From positions 62,001 through 126,000 of the forward strand of contig JADGEI010000003.1 in the NCBI GenBank assembly GCA_016744455.1: 64,000 nt of DNA, given 5' to 3'. A program made the translations under genes and the position numbers. The notes beneath the pieces are model-generated. The model made no database searches and was not told where the DNA came from. It saw nothing but the letters and a program-made list of their open reading frames with translations. Positions 35,101-43,997 of this stretch are shown here, piece by piece. This stretch comes from Alcanivoracaceae bacterium (GTDB taxonomy: Bacteria; Pseudomonadota; Gammaproteobacteria; Xanthomonadales; Marinicellaceae). How positions within the stretch are numbered: position 1 is the stretch's first letter; each line of letters starts with the position of its first letter.

Positions 35101-35241
35101 AATTTGTCTAGCTTTCATGTCACCAAATAGAGCGCTTCCTTTTAAGGTCACATCAGCAGAATTCACCACACCTATTGACAACATTCCAATAAGCAATCCG
35201 ATTACTGGGCGCCGAATTTTATTTTTTATTAAGTTTTTCAT
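32170..35241 (-). CDS. Exported VPS10/BNR-type beta-propeller protein
   Basis: A 1023-residue secreted protein. After a signal peptide (VIGLLIGMLSIGVVNSA) there are many BNR-type Asp-box blades: S-x-D-x-G-x-x-W variants such as SKNGGASFEPIF, SDDGGINWNKVG, TLDGGKTWNQIL, SIDAGKTWNKIH and SDDAGASWKLL. These build a sortilin/VPS10-like propeller over about residues 35-740. The last 280 residues contain a FlgD-like Ig segment (VNTVSWNGRLKRPKM, VPAGSYKVVFT) and a helical tail. The family is often labelled glycosyl hydrolase, but no hydrolase active site is visible. It lies ten bases after a LolA-like exported protein in the same direction, suggesting a two-gene operon. Confidence 0.9.
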   Translation of the reverse strand: MKNLIKNKIRRPVIGLLIGMLSIGVVNSADVTLKGSALFGDMKARQIGPAVMSGRINDLETHPTNSRIVYVGSAGGGVWRSKNGGASFEPIFDDHVQSIGVVAVDPVQPDKTIWVGTGETWTRNSVSTGDGLFRSDDGGINWNKVGFENSERISSIEINPNNRDEVYVGVLGALWGDSAERGVYKTLDGGKTWNQILYIDQGTGCSDVIMDPNDPNILYASMWEFRRSAWSFNSGGKKSALYKSIDAGKTWNKIHKGFPKGKLGRIAVAVAPSDSNIVYSVLETENDSDRGLYRSDDAGASWKLLNGDFGLVVRPFYFSRLVVDPRDAEVVVKAGFNGSISRDGGKTFKNLGPMHPDIHDIIFDINDSDRMYVGTDGGLYRSWDGATTMEIVANLPLSQFYHVSVDNETPYNVYGGLQDNGSWYGPSYSPGGIEARDWNNIGFGDGFRVVKHKTKNIIYSEMQGAQNVWRYNVDRDEVKTIQPLAEKGDPKLRFNWNSPIELSANNPDRLYMGSQFLYRSNDMGDTWKKISPDLTTNDPSKLNQEDSGGLSKDNSGAENHETIFTIAESPLDENVIWVGTDDGQVQVTKNAGKKWKNVVGNIPNLPKNTWVYHIEASVHDKATAYAVFDGHTANDAKPYVYKTIDYGQSWKSIITDDVKGFSRSLQEDYENPDLLFVGTERGLFITIDGGENWSHFTSNMPQVAVHYLELQQQTNDLVMATHGRGVIILDDISPLRQITQEVLAKKVHFFKPNAAIIHEESGFGGNSTEMEFVGPNPDRNAKVVYYLKKRHIFGKTKMQVVNSDGEVIADLPASKSKGVNTVSWNGRLKRPKMAKARTFAFGGFATPRVPAGSYKVVFTKGKETYETQIILKNDPNSVYTDKQRAELHNVTMELYDMTEELAYMVYKIDSYLGAASNKEDKNSKAMVNKLNSLKETLVITTGDNYVGSADPQLREDLADLYSKVANGFAPPSHPEMANMKLMQDRFNKAKKVYEKLNKKEIKNFLKAGNQVAINSFEEFIKAP

Positions 35242-35251
35242 GTTTTCACCT

Positions 35252-36028
35252 TTACTTAGCTTCTTCGGAAGTTGCTTCTTTTATTTCAGGCATAGCAAAC
35301 TCACTATCGCTTATAGTAGGATTAAGGTCAATTGCTGTCATAATCATAGTAACGCCTGGTCCATCCTTAACACCCTGAGTTAATGAAAAAGGAAAATAAA
35401 GCCCTTCGACTTCTTGGTAATCACTTAGTTTACTTTCTGCAATTTTACCTTTCATTGGGCCTTCTTTAATTTCTGTTTCTGTCACCAATGGTACCATTGC
35501 ATCAACATCAAAATAGAAAAAACTTACGTCATCTACTTTATTTCCGTCTACTGTTTTTGGTTCTTTAGTTAATTTAACTTTATAAGTTTCAGCGCCATCT
35601 TTTTCTTCTGTCCCTAATAATTCTGCTGTATAACCTTTTCCTTTGTAGTTGAAAAATGGTGAAGGAAAATCGTTACTTTCAAGCTTTTGATTTGCTGTGG
35701 CTTCGGCATCGGCTTTTTCAGCTTTCATCGACATAAAATTTGTGTTCCACATGACATTACCATCATATACACCCTGTTTAAGTTCCTTACCTTGAAAACT
35801 AAATTTCATGTATTGACGGCCATCTTTCAAACTAACAATTTCCATCGGGAACTTCATACCACCTTGATTCATTTCACCACTCATTTTCATGCCTGATATT
35901 TTACCCCAAGCTTCTTTTCCACCGGTATTTTCTATATAACCATCAACGATTTCTTCAACTGTAATAGCTTGAGCTGATGTGAATGTAAGAATACTAAGAA
36001 GTACGATACTAAATTTGTTTTTATTCAT
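35252..36028 (-). CDS. LolA/LolB-like periplasmic lipoprotein-sorting-type protein
   Basis: A 258-residue exported protein with signal peptide MNKNKFSIVLLSILTFTSAQA. The mature part starts VEEIVDGYIENTGGKEAWGKISGMKMSG, typical of the 'outer membrane lipoprotein-sorting protein' family with an unclosed beta-barrel. Further features are alternating strands (MEIVSLKDGRQYMKFSFQGK, TYKVKLTKEPKTV) and an acidic tail SEEAK. It lacks a lipobox Cys, so it is soluble in the periplasm. It is not the housekeeping LolA by sequence. It is transcribed just before the large beta-propeller protein. Binding of a lipophilic ligand is the family expectation; the ligand is unknown. Confidence 0.75.
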   Translation of the reverse strand: MNKNKFSIVLLSILTFTSAQAITVEEIVDGYIENTGGKEAWGKISGMKMSGEMNQGGMKFPMEIVSLKDGRQYMKFSFQGKELKQGVYDGNVMWNTNFMSMKAEKADAEATANQKLESNDFPSPFFNYKGKGYTAELLGTEEKDGAETYKVKLTKEPKTVDGNKVDDVSFFYFDVDAMVPLVTETEIKEGPMKGKIAESKLSDYQEVEGLYFPFSLTQGVKDGPGVTMIMTAIDLNPTISDSEFAMPEIKEATSEEAK

Positions 36029-36211
36029 GATGTATACCTAAGTTAAAAACATCATCATACAAATCGATTGCTTAAGTTACCATATGCCAATGGTAATTAA
36101 ATCGAACCATCTAATGACTTAGTAGCTTTAGAGTCTAATTTGTCACTTTTTTTAGTAATGAAACAACATGGATAATTAAAAATTATAATTTACAAGATTT
36201 ATAAAGCACCC

Positions 36212-36240
36212 ATAAAAAAGCCCGAATAAATCGGGCTTCT
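36212..36240 (-). terminator. Rho-independent terminator of the broken exoprotein gene
   Basis: agcccga (36219-36225) pairs with tcgggct (36231-36237). The minus transcript continues into a T-run from the A's at 36214-36219. It lies just after the stop at 36263. Confidence 0.88.
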
Positions 36241-36262
36241 TTAGTTTGGCATTAATTAATGG

Positions 36263-38600
36263 TTATAAAAACTCAATACTCCATGAATCGATGTAACCTG
36301 TATCAGCACCTGCATTATCGGTAACTTTTAGATTCCAATTACCATTGGCAGGAGTTGTACCTGCATCTATAGTTTTTGATTCATTGATATTGTTGGTTCC
36401 ACCACCACTAGGTTCACGTAGCACTGCTGTTGCTCCATTTGGTGCTATGATTTCCACTTTCAAATCACCTCTGTATGTATGAACTATGTTGTATGTAATT
36501 TTAACACTGCCAGAATCACCCGTACGTGTAACATTAATGGCACTTGTTGCACCAACCGTGTTGTTATCTGGAATATTAACATTGCTGGTGTTCTCATAGA
36601 AAGAGGGTTGTGATCCTCCTCCTGTTGTAAAGCTACCCTTCAAACTCGCGCCACTAAAAGCACTATAAGCATTTATCATGACATAGTAAGTACCTGCTTG
36701 TGTGCTACTTATATCACAGGTTTCATTGTTTCCAGATGTCCATGATCGACAATCATAGCTTGATGTCGTTGGAGCACTACCGAACTTAACATATAAATCA
36801 GCATCTCCAGTTCCACCACTCATATTGAAACTTAGGTTTGTTGCTCCTGCAGGAACAACCATTGCCCAGTTTTTCTCACCATTTTTATTGTCCGCTATTC
36901 CTGTAACAACAACGCCATTAATCAGCACAAAATTTATAGGAGGAGCCGTTACTGTTACTGAATGTGTTGCTGAGTCAGTTGCACTTCGTTGTTGATTCTA
37001 GGTAACATTATATGTACCTGAACTTGAATACGTGTTTGAGGCCGCAGATCCACTGGCACCAAATGACCATGAGTGACTCGAAATACTGCCATCTGAATCT
37101 GAACTACCAGTTCCATTAAAGTTACAAGTTAAATCGGTACAACTTGAAGTGAAGGATGCATTTGGAGCAGCATTACTGCTACCACTGCCAATCGTGTCGA
37201 CACCGACATAAGTTGCTTTACCAGAACGGTTATCTGTCCAAGTCATGGCAATTTTGTCTAACACGACTGATAAACCATTGTAATCTCCCCATTCTTGCCC
37301 ATCAGTCAAATTTGATGAAGTTTGTGAAGTAAAACGTGTTTCACTCCATGATGCACATGCATCAGTTGAAGTATAATAATAAAAATCAATGCCTGTTCTA
37401 TTATTAAAATGCCTAGTATCATAATAACCTATATGAACGGTACTATCATCACCAACTTTTATCCATGGATGAAATCTATCTTCTGCATTTCCTGCGGCAA
37501 TTGAATCACTGGTATCATGTGGAATCGAACACGAAGACCACAATGAACCGCCATTAATTGATTTTGCAACATTAATCCATATGTGATTTGACGAGGCAGA
37601 ACTTCCACCTGCACTATCATTTTCTTCATCTGTCCATGCGACATATATTGTATCGTTGTTTCTATCGACATCAGCAGAGGTATAAATAAATGCACGACGA
37701 GTTTCCATTGCTGGTATTGCAACATCAAAACTACCATTCAGTGTGGAAACCCTTGTGCTTGAAGAAAAAGATGCACCACCATTTGTAGATTTTAGCATTC
37801 TAATTCCGCTTGTAGAATTTGTAGAAGGATAAAAATAATAAACTCTTTATCACTGCCTGTCGTTGTTATGTTTTTCATTGATTCCCAAGTATGACCTTGA
37901 TCTAATGAACGAGACCACCTAACACCAATTGATGAACCAGAACGACGTAAATCACCTTGATAAACAATAGAGCCATCTGATGACCAATCTACGGTAGGGT
38001 CACAACAACTACTACCTGGGTTAGTTTGTGATTTTATCCATGTTACCCCTGCATCACTAGAATAGTACATCGTTTGACCATTTTGAGTATTAGTACCAGC
38101 TACACAATTATTTTTATTTGTTGGGTTACATTCTATTGCAGATTCATCACCAAGTACTCCATTCTCTAATGCAACTTCATTTGATGCGGTTCTTACATTG
38201 TTTGAAATGGTTGTTTGCCCATAGGTATCAGTTGGAAAGCTCCCCTTCCAAGTCCCTCCTTATGCCATACACCATCAACTAATTGACCTCCATAGTTACC
38301 TATAAAATTTTGATACAATGATCTAGGATAAAATTTACCTGTTTCAGGATGTGCTTTTCGGTATTGAATTTTAAAAAATATAGGTACATTTGATAGCTTT
38401 TGATCATCAAACGGCAATACTGATATGTCTTTTTTGGTTAATTGATAATTTCTATCGTCCCAAGGGCCCATTTCTTTTAATAAGGTATAATCTAGCTTTG
38501 AGTCAACTCCCAGCGCATTATCAATATACATAGGCTCAACTATCTCAGCTTGGCTAGCAAATGTTGTACACATAGCTACAGCAAGTAACAATTTTTTCAT
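36263..38600 (-). pseudogene. Disrupted BNR/PKD/PPC/P-domain exoprotein gene
   Basis: One original gene of roughly 780 codons is split into four frames. The signal peptide (MKKLLLAVAMCTTFASQA) and N-terminus are at 38600-38193. A frameshift at the C-run 38242-38245 moves translation to the frame SFPTDTYGQTT...MYYSSDAGVTW. A second shift near 37838-37843 (an A-run) leads to YYFYPSTNSTSGIRMLKSTNGGASF. An in-frame TAG at 36998-37000 then interrupts the PKD domain. Domains in order: sialidase/BNR-like propeller, PKD (SFTSSCTDLTCNFNGTGSSD), pre-peptidase C-terminal domain (GTGDADLYVKFG) and a proprotein-convertase P domain ending DSWSIEFL. Both frameshifts fit single-base losses in homopolymers, so sequencing error is possible, but the stop codon is a third lesion. 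Confidence 0.85.
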
Positions 38601-38826
38601 TATGATTTCTCTCTCTTTTTTGATTTTTTATACGGCAACAAATATTGTTCTTGTAATGTTTACATGTTTTTGTAAAAATTAATGGTTAATATTGATCAAC
38701 AAAACTAAAAAATATCAAATAACCACTAACAGGTTTTGCACAACTTTGAAACGGTCAATAAAATACAAGCCCCTTCATTGAAAAGGGTATGCTATAATCA
38801 TTACTCACTATCAATACTTTGAGAAT

Positions 38827-39273
38827 ATGAAGAAACTAGGTGACTCGCTCTCTATTGGCATAATAATAATGATAGGCCTCAGTTTCCTCTCTGTAAGCCT
38901 ACATGTCATATTCAATACAGTCTCAATTGCATTACAAGAATTTATTATATATGTGCATAGTACTGTATTTATGCTTGGGATTATTTATGCCCTTCATCAC
39001 GATAAGCACGTAAGAATTGATATTTTTTACCAAAACTATACAAATTTGAAAAAATATAAGGTTAATAAAATTGGAACAATATTCCTGCTAATACCACTTT
39101 TTATATTTATGTTTAGTTTCTCTTTTAATTATGTTGCCTCATCTTGGTCTAAACTTGAAGGCTCAGCAGAATCAGGAGGACTAGCTTTTGTCTATGGACT
39201 AAAAACACTCTTATTAATCTTACCTGTGATTATTGTTATTTATTCAACCTACAAATTAATCAGGAAAAATTAA
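38827..39273 (+). CDS. dctQ: TRAP transporter small permease (DctQ)
   Basis: A 148-residue inner-membrane protein with four hydrophobic segments (about 10-30, 42-60, 85-107 and 120-142). The second contains the family pattern VHSTVFMLGIIYALHHDKHVRIDIF, in which a charged His/Arg-Asp motif follows helix 2. DctQ forms the membrane complex with DctM for sodium-driven uptake of organic acids such as C4-dicarboxylates, sialic acid or others. The stop overlaps the dctM start by one base. No periplasmic binding protein (DctP) gene is nearby. Confidence 0.9.
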   Translation: MKKLGDSLSIGIIIMIGLSFLSVSLHVIFNTVSIALQEFIIYVHSTVFMLGIIYALHHDKHVRIDIFYQNYTNLKKYKVNKIGTIFLLIPLFIFMFSFSFNYVASSWSKLEGSAESGGLAFVYGLKTLLLILPVIIVIYSTYKLIRKN

Positions 39274-40622
39274 TGGAAAGTATTTGGGCTTTTGGTTTAT
39301 TTGCCGTAGTTGCATCCGTTTTACTTATTGGCTTCCCTGTTGCTTTTACCCTTGGTGGTGTATCTTTATGGTTTGCCTTTGCAGGATATTTAGCAGGTTG
39401 GTTTGATGCTGCTTTTTTAATGGCCCTTCCAAATCGCGTGTACGGCATCATGACTAATGTCACATTAATGGCTGTTCCTGTCTTTATCTTTATGGGGTTA
39501 GTACTTGAAAAAGCTAAATTGGCACAATCACTCTTAGAAAACATGGCAGCTCTTCTAGGAGGAGCTAGAGGTGGACTCGGTTTTTCTTTATTAATTGTTG
39601 GCACATTATTAGCTGCTAGCACAGGTATTGTCGGCGCAACTGTCGTTACTTTAGGATTACTTGCCTTACCTGTCATGAAAAAAAACGGATACAATGAATC
39701 ACTAAGTGCTGGAACAATATGCGCAACAGGTACATTAGGTCAAATTATCCCACCATCAATTGTGTTAGTATTACTTGGGGACGTTTTATCAAATGCTTAT
39801 CAACAAGCTCAAATAAACATGGGTGTTTTTTCGCCTAAAACAGTTTCAGTCGGTGATTTATTTGCCGGCGCCATAATCCCCGGGCTCATTTTAGTGGGAT
39901 TTTATTCAATTTATTGGGTCTTCATTATTATTAAACACCCACATAAAGCTCCTGCCAATAAAGAACAGTTAAGCAAGCCATTAACACATATACTTGCCTC
40001 TCTTTTACCTCCATTATTTTTGATTGTTGCCGTTTTAGGTTCCATTATTTCAGGCATAGCATCACCAACAGAAGCCGCCTCTGTCGGAGCTGTAGGAGCT
40101 TTACTACTAGCCTTAGTAAAGAAGCAATTAAGCTCTTCAATTTTAATGGAAATAAGTAGAGAAACCGTGAAGGTCACTTCAATGATTTTTATGATCCTCA
40201 TAGGTGCTGCTATATTTTCACTAGTTTTCAAAGGATTTAATGGCAATGAAATTGTTCAGGGTTTCTTAAAAGATCTACCCGGTGGCAAGATGACGGCATT
40301 TGTCATCGTTATGGTGGTAATGTTTTTCCTTGGGTTCATACTTGACTTTATTGAAATAACCTTTGTTATCATTCCTATTGTTGGCCCTATTTTGTTATCT
40401 CAAGGTTTTGATCCAGTATGGCTTGGCATTATGTTTGCAATCAATCTTCAAACTTCATTTCTTACGCCGCCTTTTGGGTTTGCTCTTTTTTATCTCAAGG
40501 GTGTGAGTGACATAGAATCAATAAAATTGTATAAAGGTGTATTGCCTTTTATACTTATTCAAATTTTAGTGTTAATATTACTAACATGGCAACCAAAACT
40601 TACTTCATTAATCTCTTTCTAA
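39273..40622 (+). CDS. dctM: TRAP transporter large permease (DctM)
   Basis: A 449-residue transporter subunit with about 12 membrane segments. The conserved features are visible: VPVFIFMG (near 68), GARGGLGFSLLIVGTLLAASTGIVGATVVTLGLLALPVM (in part, near 90-130), GTICATGTLGQIIPPSIVLVLLG (near 143-165) and SGIASPTEAASVGAVGALL (near 262). These make up the two scaffold/transport repeats of DctM. It is coupled to dctQ. The substrate cannot be inferred because the determinant, DctP, is absent from the neighbourhood. Confidence 0.95.
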   Translation: MESIWAFGLFAVVASVLLIGFPVAFTLGGVSLWFAFAGYLAGWFDAAFLMALPNRVYGIMTNVTLMAVPVFIFMGLVLEKAKLAQSLLENMAALLGGARGGLGFSLLIVGTLLAASTGIVGATVVTLGLLALPVMKKNGYNESLSAGTICATGTLGQIIPPSIVLVLLGDVLSNAYQQAQINMGVFSPKTVSVGDLFAGAIIPGLILVGFYSIYWVFIIIKHPHKAPANKEQLSKPLTHILASLLPPLFLIVAVLGSIISGIASPTEAASVGAVGALLLALVKKQLSSSILMEISRETVKVTSMIFMILIGAAIFSLVFKGFNGNEIVQGFLKDLPGGKMTAFVIVMVVMFFLGFILDFIEITFVIIPIVGPILLSQGFDPVWLGIMFAINLQTSFLTPPFGFALFYLKGVSDIESIKLYKGVLPFILIQILVLILLTWQPKLTSLISF

Positions 40623-41230
40623 TTTGTTGTTGTTTTCATGTTTTTGCTCAAAACGAACAATTACAGTTGCAACAATGGACAAAAACAAATGAAACCAAGC
40701 TACTTAATAAATATCCAATTCAACCATCAACTTGGTTTGAAGCAGAATGCATGAAGTTGGCGAAATCTATGAATTTTCGACAGATCAACCAATGTCATTT
40801 ATTCCAGTCTGACCATGTAAATGCTTACGTTTTCAATAATGGGCACGTTTATTTTTCTACAGCTATGATGAAATTTATTAAAAACAAACACCAATGGGCA
40901 TCAATATTAGCACATGAAAATGCCCACATAGAATTAAATCATTACATTAAAACCTTAAAACAAATACAAAAGCCAGGAATATTCTTTCCCAAAAGAAGAT
41001 TAAAAAAACTACTTAAAGATCACGAAAGGCAAGCAGACTTTTGGGCTGCAAACAAACTTAAAGAGTATAAATTTAACCCCGAACAAATTACCTATTTTCT
41101 AAAACGTGTAGAAGAAGTTAAAAGCAAAAAAAAATCCAAATACCACCTTAAAGTTTCAAAACGGGTAATCGAAACACAAAAACCTGAAATCATGAATGAC
41201 CAGGTCATTGGCCACGTTAATAAGTTATAA
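40586..41230 (+). CDS. M48-like zinc metallopeptidase, exported
   Basis: A 214-residue protein with a short signal peptide (MATKTYFINLFLICCCFHVFA). The zinc motif is LAHENAHIELNH (HExxH at about 110), and the third ligand is probably the Glu of DHERQADFWAANKL (near 150), as in M48 peptidases. The segment VNAYVFNNGHVYFSTAMM just before HExxH is the usual M48 substrate-side strand. It is shorter than BepA-type proteases and has no TPR tail. It overlaps the end of dctM by 37 bases, so it may be translationally coupled. It likely degrades or processes envelope proteins. Confidence 0.85.
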   Translation: MATKTYFINLFLICCCFHVFAQNEQLQLQQWTKTNETKLLNKYPIQPSTWFEAECMKLAKSMNFRQINQCHLFQSDHVNAYVFNNGHVYFSTAMMKFIKNKHQWASILAHENAHIELNHYIKTLKQIQKPGIFFPKRRLKKLLKDHERQADFWAANKLKEYKFNPEQITYFLKRVEEVKSKKKSKYHLKVSKRVIETQKPEIMNDQVIGHVNKL

Positions 41231-41297
41231 ACTTCCCACTAAAACTTGAAGTACAACTGAGTTATAGCAAAAGATAATATGATCAAGAGACTATAAT

Positions 41298-41864
41298 TTA
41301 TTGATTAACCGGTTCATATTTTAAAGCAAAGGTGTATCGTGGTTTTGTACAGATCTTATGCGGAGCATTACCAGCATGGATTATTGCACCATCAAATATT
41401 GCTAAACGTCCAGGTTTAGGTGTTACAACCACCTCTGCATCGTTATATTTATTATAGAAGATAGTCTCACCGCCCCATTCATAGTTCCATTCATCTTGAA
41501 CAAACCATAATGCGGTCATTTCTTTGGCATCAGGCATACAATCAGTATGTGGGTACAACATATCACCATGAGATGCAACGTTACAATAACAACGATAAAG
41601 TTGGTATTTTTTTTCAAATAGTGAGTCAATTACCTTGTTAGCCATATTAACCAATGGAAAGTCCTTAGTTTGATTTAGAGGCATATTAAAAGCCCAATGC
41701 CTATAAGCTTCAACATCAGGTCTTGCAATTTCTGTATGCGTGAATGGCGCTCCATTTAATGCGGTAGTAACATTATCTATAGCTGTTTTTTGCAATAAAT
41801 CATCAAAAACGAATATTGGTCGACCATCGACAACTGCACTTTTGTCTGGTTTATATTGACTCAT
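41298..41864 (-). CDS. 2-oxoglutarate/Fe(II) oxygenase, prolyl-4-hydroxylase type
   Basis: A 188-residue dioxygenase. The iron triad is visible: His and Asp in LYPHTDCMPD (near 105), and the distal His in DGAIIHAGNAP (near 158). The 2-oxoglutarate-binding Arg is in KPRYTFALKYE. Family members hydroxylate proteins or small molecules using O2 and 2-oxoglutarate in the cytoplasm. It starts inside the end of the upstream oxygenase gene (14-base overlap), so two related enzymes form one operon. The substrate is unknown. Confidence 0.88.
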   Translation of the reverse strand: MSQYKPDKSAVVDGRPIFVFDDLLQKTAIDNVTTALNGAPFTHTEIARPDVEAYRHWAFNMPLNQTKDFPLVNMANKVIDSLFEKKYQLYRCYCNVASHGDMLYPHTDCMPDAKEMTALWFVQDEWNYEWGGETIFYNKYNDAEVVVTPKPGRLAIFDGAIIHAGNAPHKICTKPRYTFALKYEPVNQ

Positions 41865-42993
41865 AATTGGGTCCTCTATTTGTGTTTTTACCTCTTAGCC
41901 ACAATGTTGCCAGCCATTTTTCACCTTTGACAACGGGCTCACCCGCATGTAATGACTCAATATAGGGTTGATTATTGTCAACATTAAAATTTTCAAAGAA
42001 CACCGCTTTACCTTTTTGTGGTTTAACTGATAGTTGCAACTTAGGAAAACTCGTATTTCCACCCTCTTCAACATTATTCAAGTACAAAACAATTGTTTTA
42101 ATTCTTTGCTGTTGAGATTGAAAATTATCCTTACCATCAATGCCGCCAAAAAAATCATAATGAGGCTTATACTCCTCACCTACTGAATAATGTAAAACAT
42201 GTAAAACTTCACTTTGTTCGGTTTCAATATCAAAATTAATACAGCATTTCTTCATAATTAGATTTATAGCTGGATCTTCTGATAACCAATCAATAGTTGC
42301 TGAATAACTCGTCCTAATATCATCCTTAACTAATTGACCTGTTTCAGGATTAACTATCATAGATTCTCGCATAAATGGAGATGAAGTATACTTTATGTAT
42401 TCACACTCTATTTCTGACAATATTCCTTCTATTGAAAACGTGTCAGGTTTTGTATTTAAAATCTCTTTATTATAGGCAGAAAACTCTGGCCAATTAAAAT
42501 CATTTACAAAACCAACATCTTCGTTTACCTCTGAAATCAAGTTCAATTTAGACAAATGATTTGCGAATCTATCTTTAGATAGCAAAGAACGATTAAATAA
42601 AATATTAGCATATTCGTCATTTTGTGACAACTTATAGCAAACTGCCATTAAATTTAATGCTGGAGGGTAATTATTTTTTACCGCCAATATTAATAATTTT
42701 TTTGCGATGACTAAATCTTTTTTTACACCGTATCCAAAGAAAAACAGTTTAGCTAATTCATATTGTGATTCCACTTGATTCCGGGAATTTTTAAAACACT
42801 TTATCGCATGATTTAGGTTTCTTTTTACACTAATCCCGTGTAAATAACACAACCCCAATTCCTTAATTGCAGGCTCATATTCTTTCTTGGCTGCAATGAC
42901 AAAACATTTTATACCTTTCTTAAAATCTCCCTTTTGAAAGAAATCCAATCCTTTATCATAATGAGTTTTAGGGTTATTTTCTAATTCAGACAT
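41851..42993 (-). CDS. Sel1-repeat protein fused to a prolyl-4-hydroxylase domain
   Basis: A 380-residue protein. Residues 8-150 are Sel1-like repeats (YDKGLDFFQKGDFKKGIKC, AIKELGLCYLHGISVKRNLN, YELAKLFFFGYGVKKDLVIA), which bind proteins. Residues 190-375 are a P4Hc domain: HxD in YKPHYDFFGG (near 267), distal His in ESLHAGEPVVKGEK (near 350) and the 2-oxoglutarate-binding Lys in GEKWLATLWLR. The Sel1 part may choose the protein substrate. It is the first gene of a two-oxygenase operon. Confidence 0.88.
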   Translation of the reverse strand: MSELENNPKTHYDKGLDFFQKGDFKKGIKCFVIAAKKEYEPAIKELGLCYLHGISVKRNLNHAIKCFKNSRNQVESQYELAKLFFFGYGVKKDLVIAKKLLILAVKNNYPPALNLMAVCYKLSQNDEYANILFNRSLLSKDRFANHLSKLNLISEVNEDVGFVNDFNWPEFSAYNKEILNTKPDTFSIEGILSEIECEYIKYTSSPFMRESMIVNPETGQLVKDDIRTSYSATIDWLSEDPAINLIMKKCCINFDIETEQSEVLHVLHYSVGEEYKPHYDFFGGIDGKDNFQSQQQRIKTIVLYLNNVEEGGNTSFPKLQLSVKPQKGKAVFFENFNVDNNQPYIESLHAGEPVVKGEKWLATLWLRGKNTNRGPNYESI

Positions 42994-43034
42994 ATTATAT
43001 AGATCATAGTAAAAAGTTTATTTTATCTTACTAC

Positions 43035-43068
43035 AAAAAAAAACGCCCCAAATTCGGGGCGTTTTCTT
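43035..43068. terminator. Rho-independent terminator after coxC
   Basis: aaacgcccc (43041-43049) and ggggcgttt (43056-43064) pair perfectly around a six-base loop. A's on the left give a T-run to the minus transcript. It closes the cytochrome oxidase operon. Confidence 0.92.
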
Positions 43069-43085
43069 CGAATAACTGACAGATA

Positions 43086-43973
43086 TCAAATTATATATAC
43101 AAATATAAATAATCCTAACCACACAACATCAACAAAATGCCAGTACCAAGCAACTGCCTCAAAGCCAAAATGGCTATCAGGCTTAAAGTGGCCTTTCATC
43201 ATACGTATAGTAATTACAGCTAACATAATAGCACCAAGGGTAACATGCATACCATGGAAACCAGTTAACATAAAAAACGTAGAACCATAGATACCTGATT
43301 CTAGTGTAAGGTTCAAGTGCTGATAAGCTTCTTTATATTCGTCCACTTGAAAGAATAAAAATACAGCGCCTAAAACAACAGTTGCAGCAAGCCAAATAAT
43401 GGCTTTTTTTCTCGCATTTGCAACGACCGCGTGATGGGCAATTGTTAATGTTACAGAACTTGCTAATAACAACACAGTATTAATTAATGGTAGATGATAA
43501 GGGTCGATTAGCTTAAATTCGCCGCCAACATTACCCGGGCCATTTGTTGGCCAAACACCCTCATAACCTGCCCACAATTCAGTATTTGTAGAAAGCCCTG
43601 TACCTTCGCCACCAAGCCATGGAACAGACAAGTTACGGTAATAAAACAATGCACCAAAGAATGTGGCAAAGAACATAACTTCTGAAAATATAAACCACAC
43701 CATACCCATTCTAAAAGAGGCATCAACTTGAGTGTTATACATTTTCCTTTCTGATTCCTTAATCACTTCAGCAAACCAACCGAATACCATAAATATAATC
43801 ACTGCAAAGCCCAAATACATCATTACTGGTACTTTAGCTGTTTCGCTATTCATAAAAGTTGCCGCACCAACTGCAGCTATAGTCATACCGATTGAACCAA
43901 CAATTGGCCATTTGGCTAAGTGTGGAACATAGTATTGATCCTGGCTTTTATTTGATATCTCTGAACTTGACAT
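43086..43973 (-). CDS. coxC: Cytochrome c oxidase subunit III
   Basis: A 295-residue core subunit of the haem-copper oxidase, with seven membrane segments. Typical features are RMGMVWFIFSEVMFFATFFGALFYYR (near 87-112, in part), the conserved Glu in that segment, LNLTLESGIYGSTFFMLTGFHGMHVTLGAIML (near 223-254, in part) and the end EAVAWYWHFVDVVWLGLFIFVYI. It stabilises subunit I and proton uptake. Last gene of coxB-coxA-(small)-ctaG-coxC. Confidence 0.97.
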   Translation of the reverse strand: MSSSEISNKSQDQYYVPHLAKWPIVGSIGMTIAAVGAATFMNSETAKVPVMMYLGFAVIIFMVFGWFAEVIKESERKMYNTQVDASFRMGMVWFIFSEVMFFATFFGALFYYRNLSVPWLGGEGTGLSTNTELWAGYEGVWPTNGPGNVGGEFKLIDPYHLPLINTVLLLASSVTLTIAHHAVVANARKKAIIWLAATVVLGAVFLFFQVDEYKEAYQHLNLTLESGIYGSTFFMLTGFHGMHVTLGAIMLAVITIRMMKGHFKPDSHFGFEAVAWYWHFVDVVWLGLFIFVYII

Positions 43974-43997
43974 TTTTACCCTCTTTTATCTATCTTA

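Noticed and set aside
32170-35241. Glycosyl hydrolase function for the beta-propeller protein
   Set aside because: The database-style label rests on BNR repeats; no catalytic Asp/Tyr/Glu set of a sialidase could be identified.
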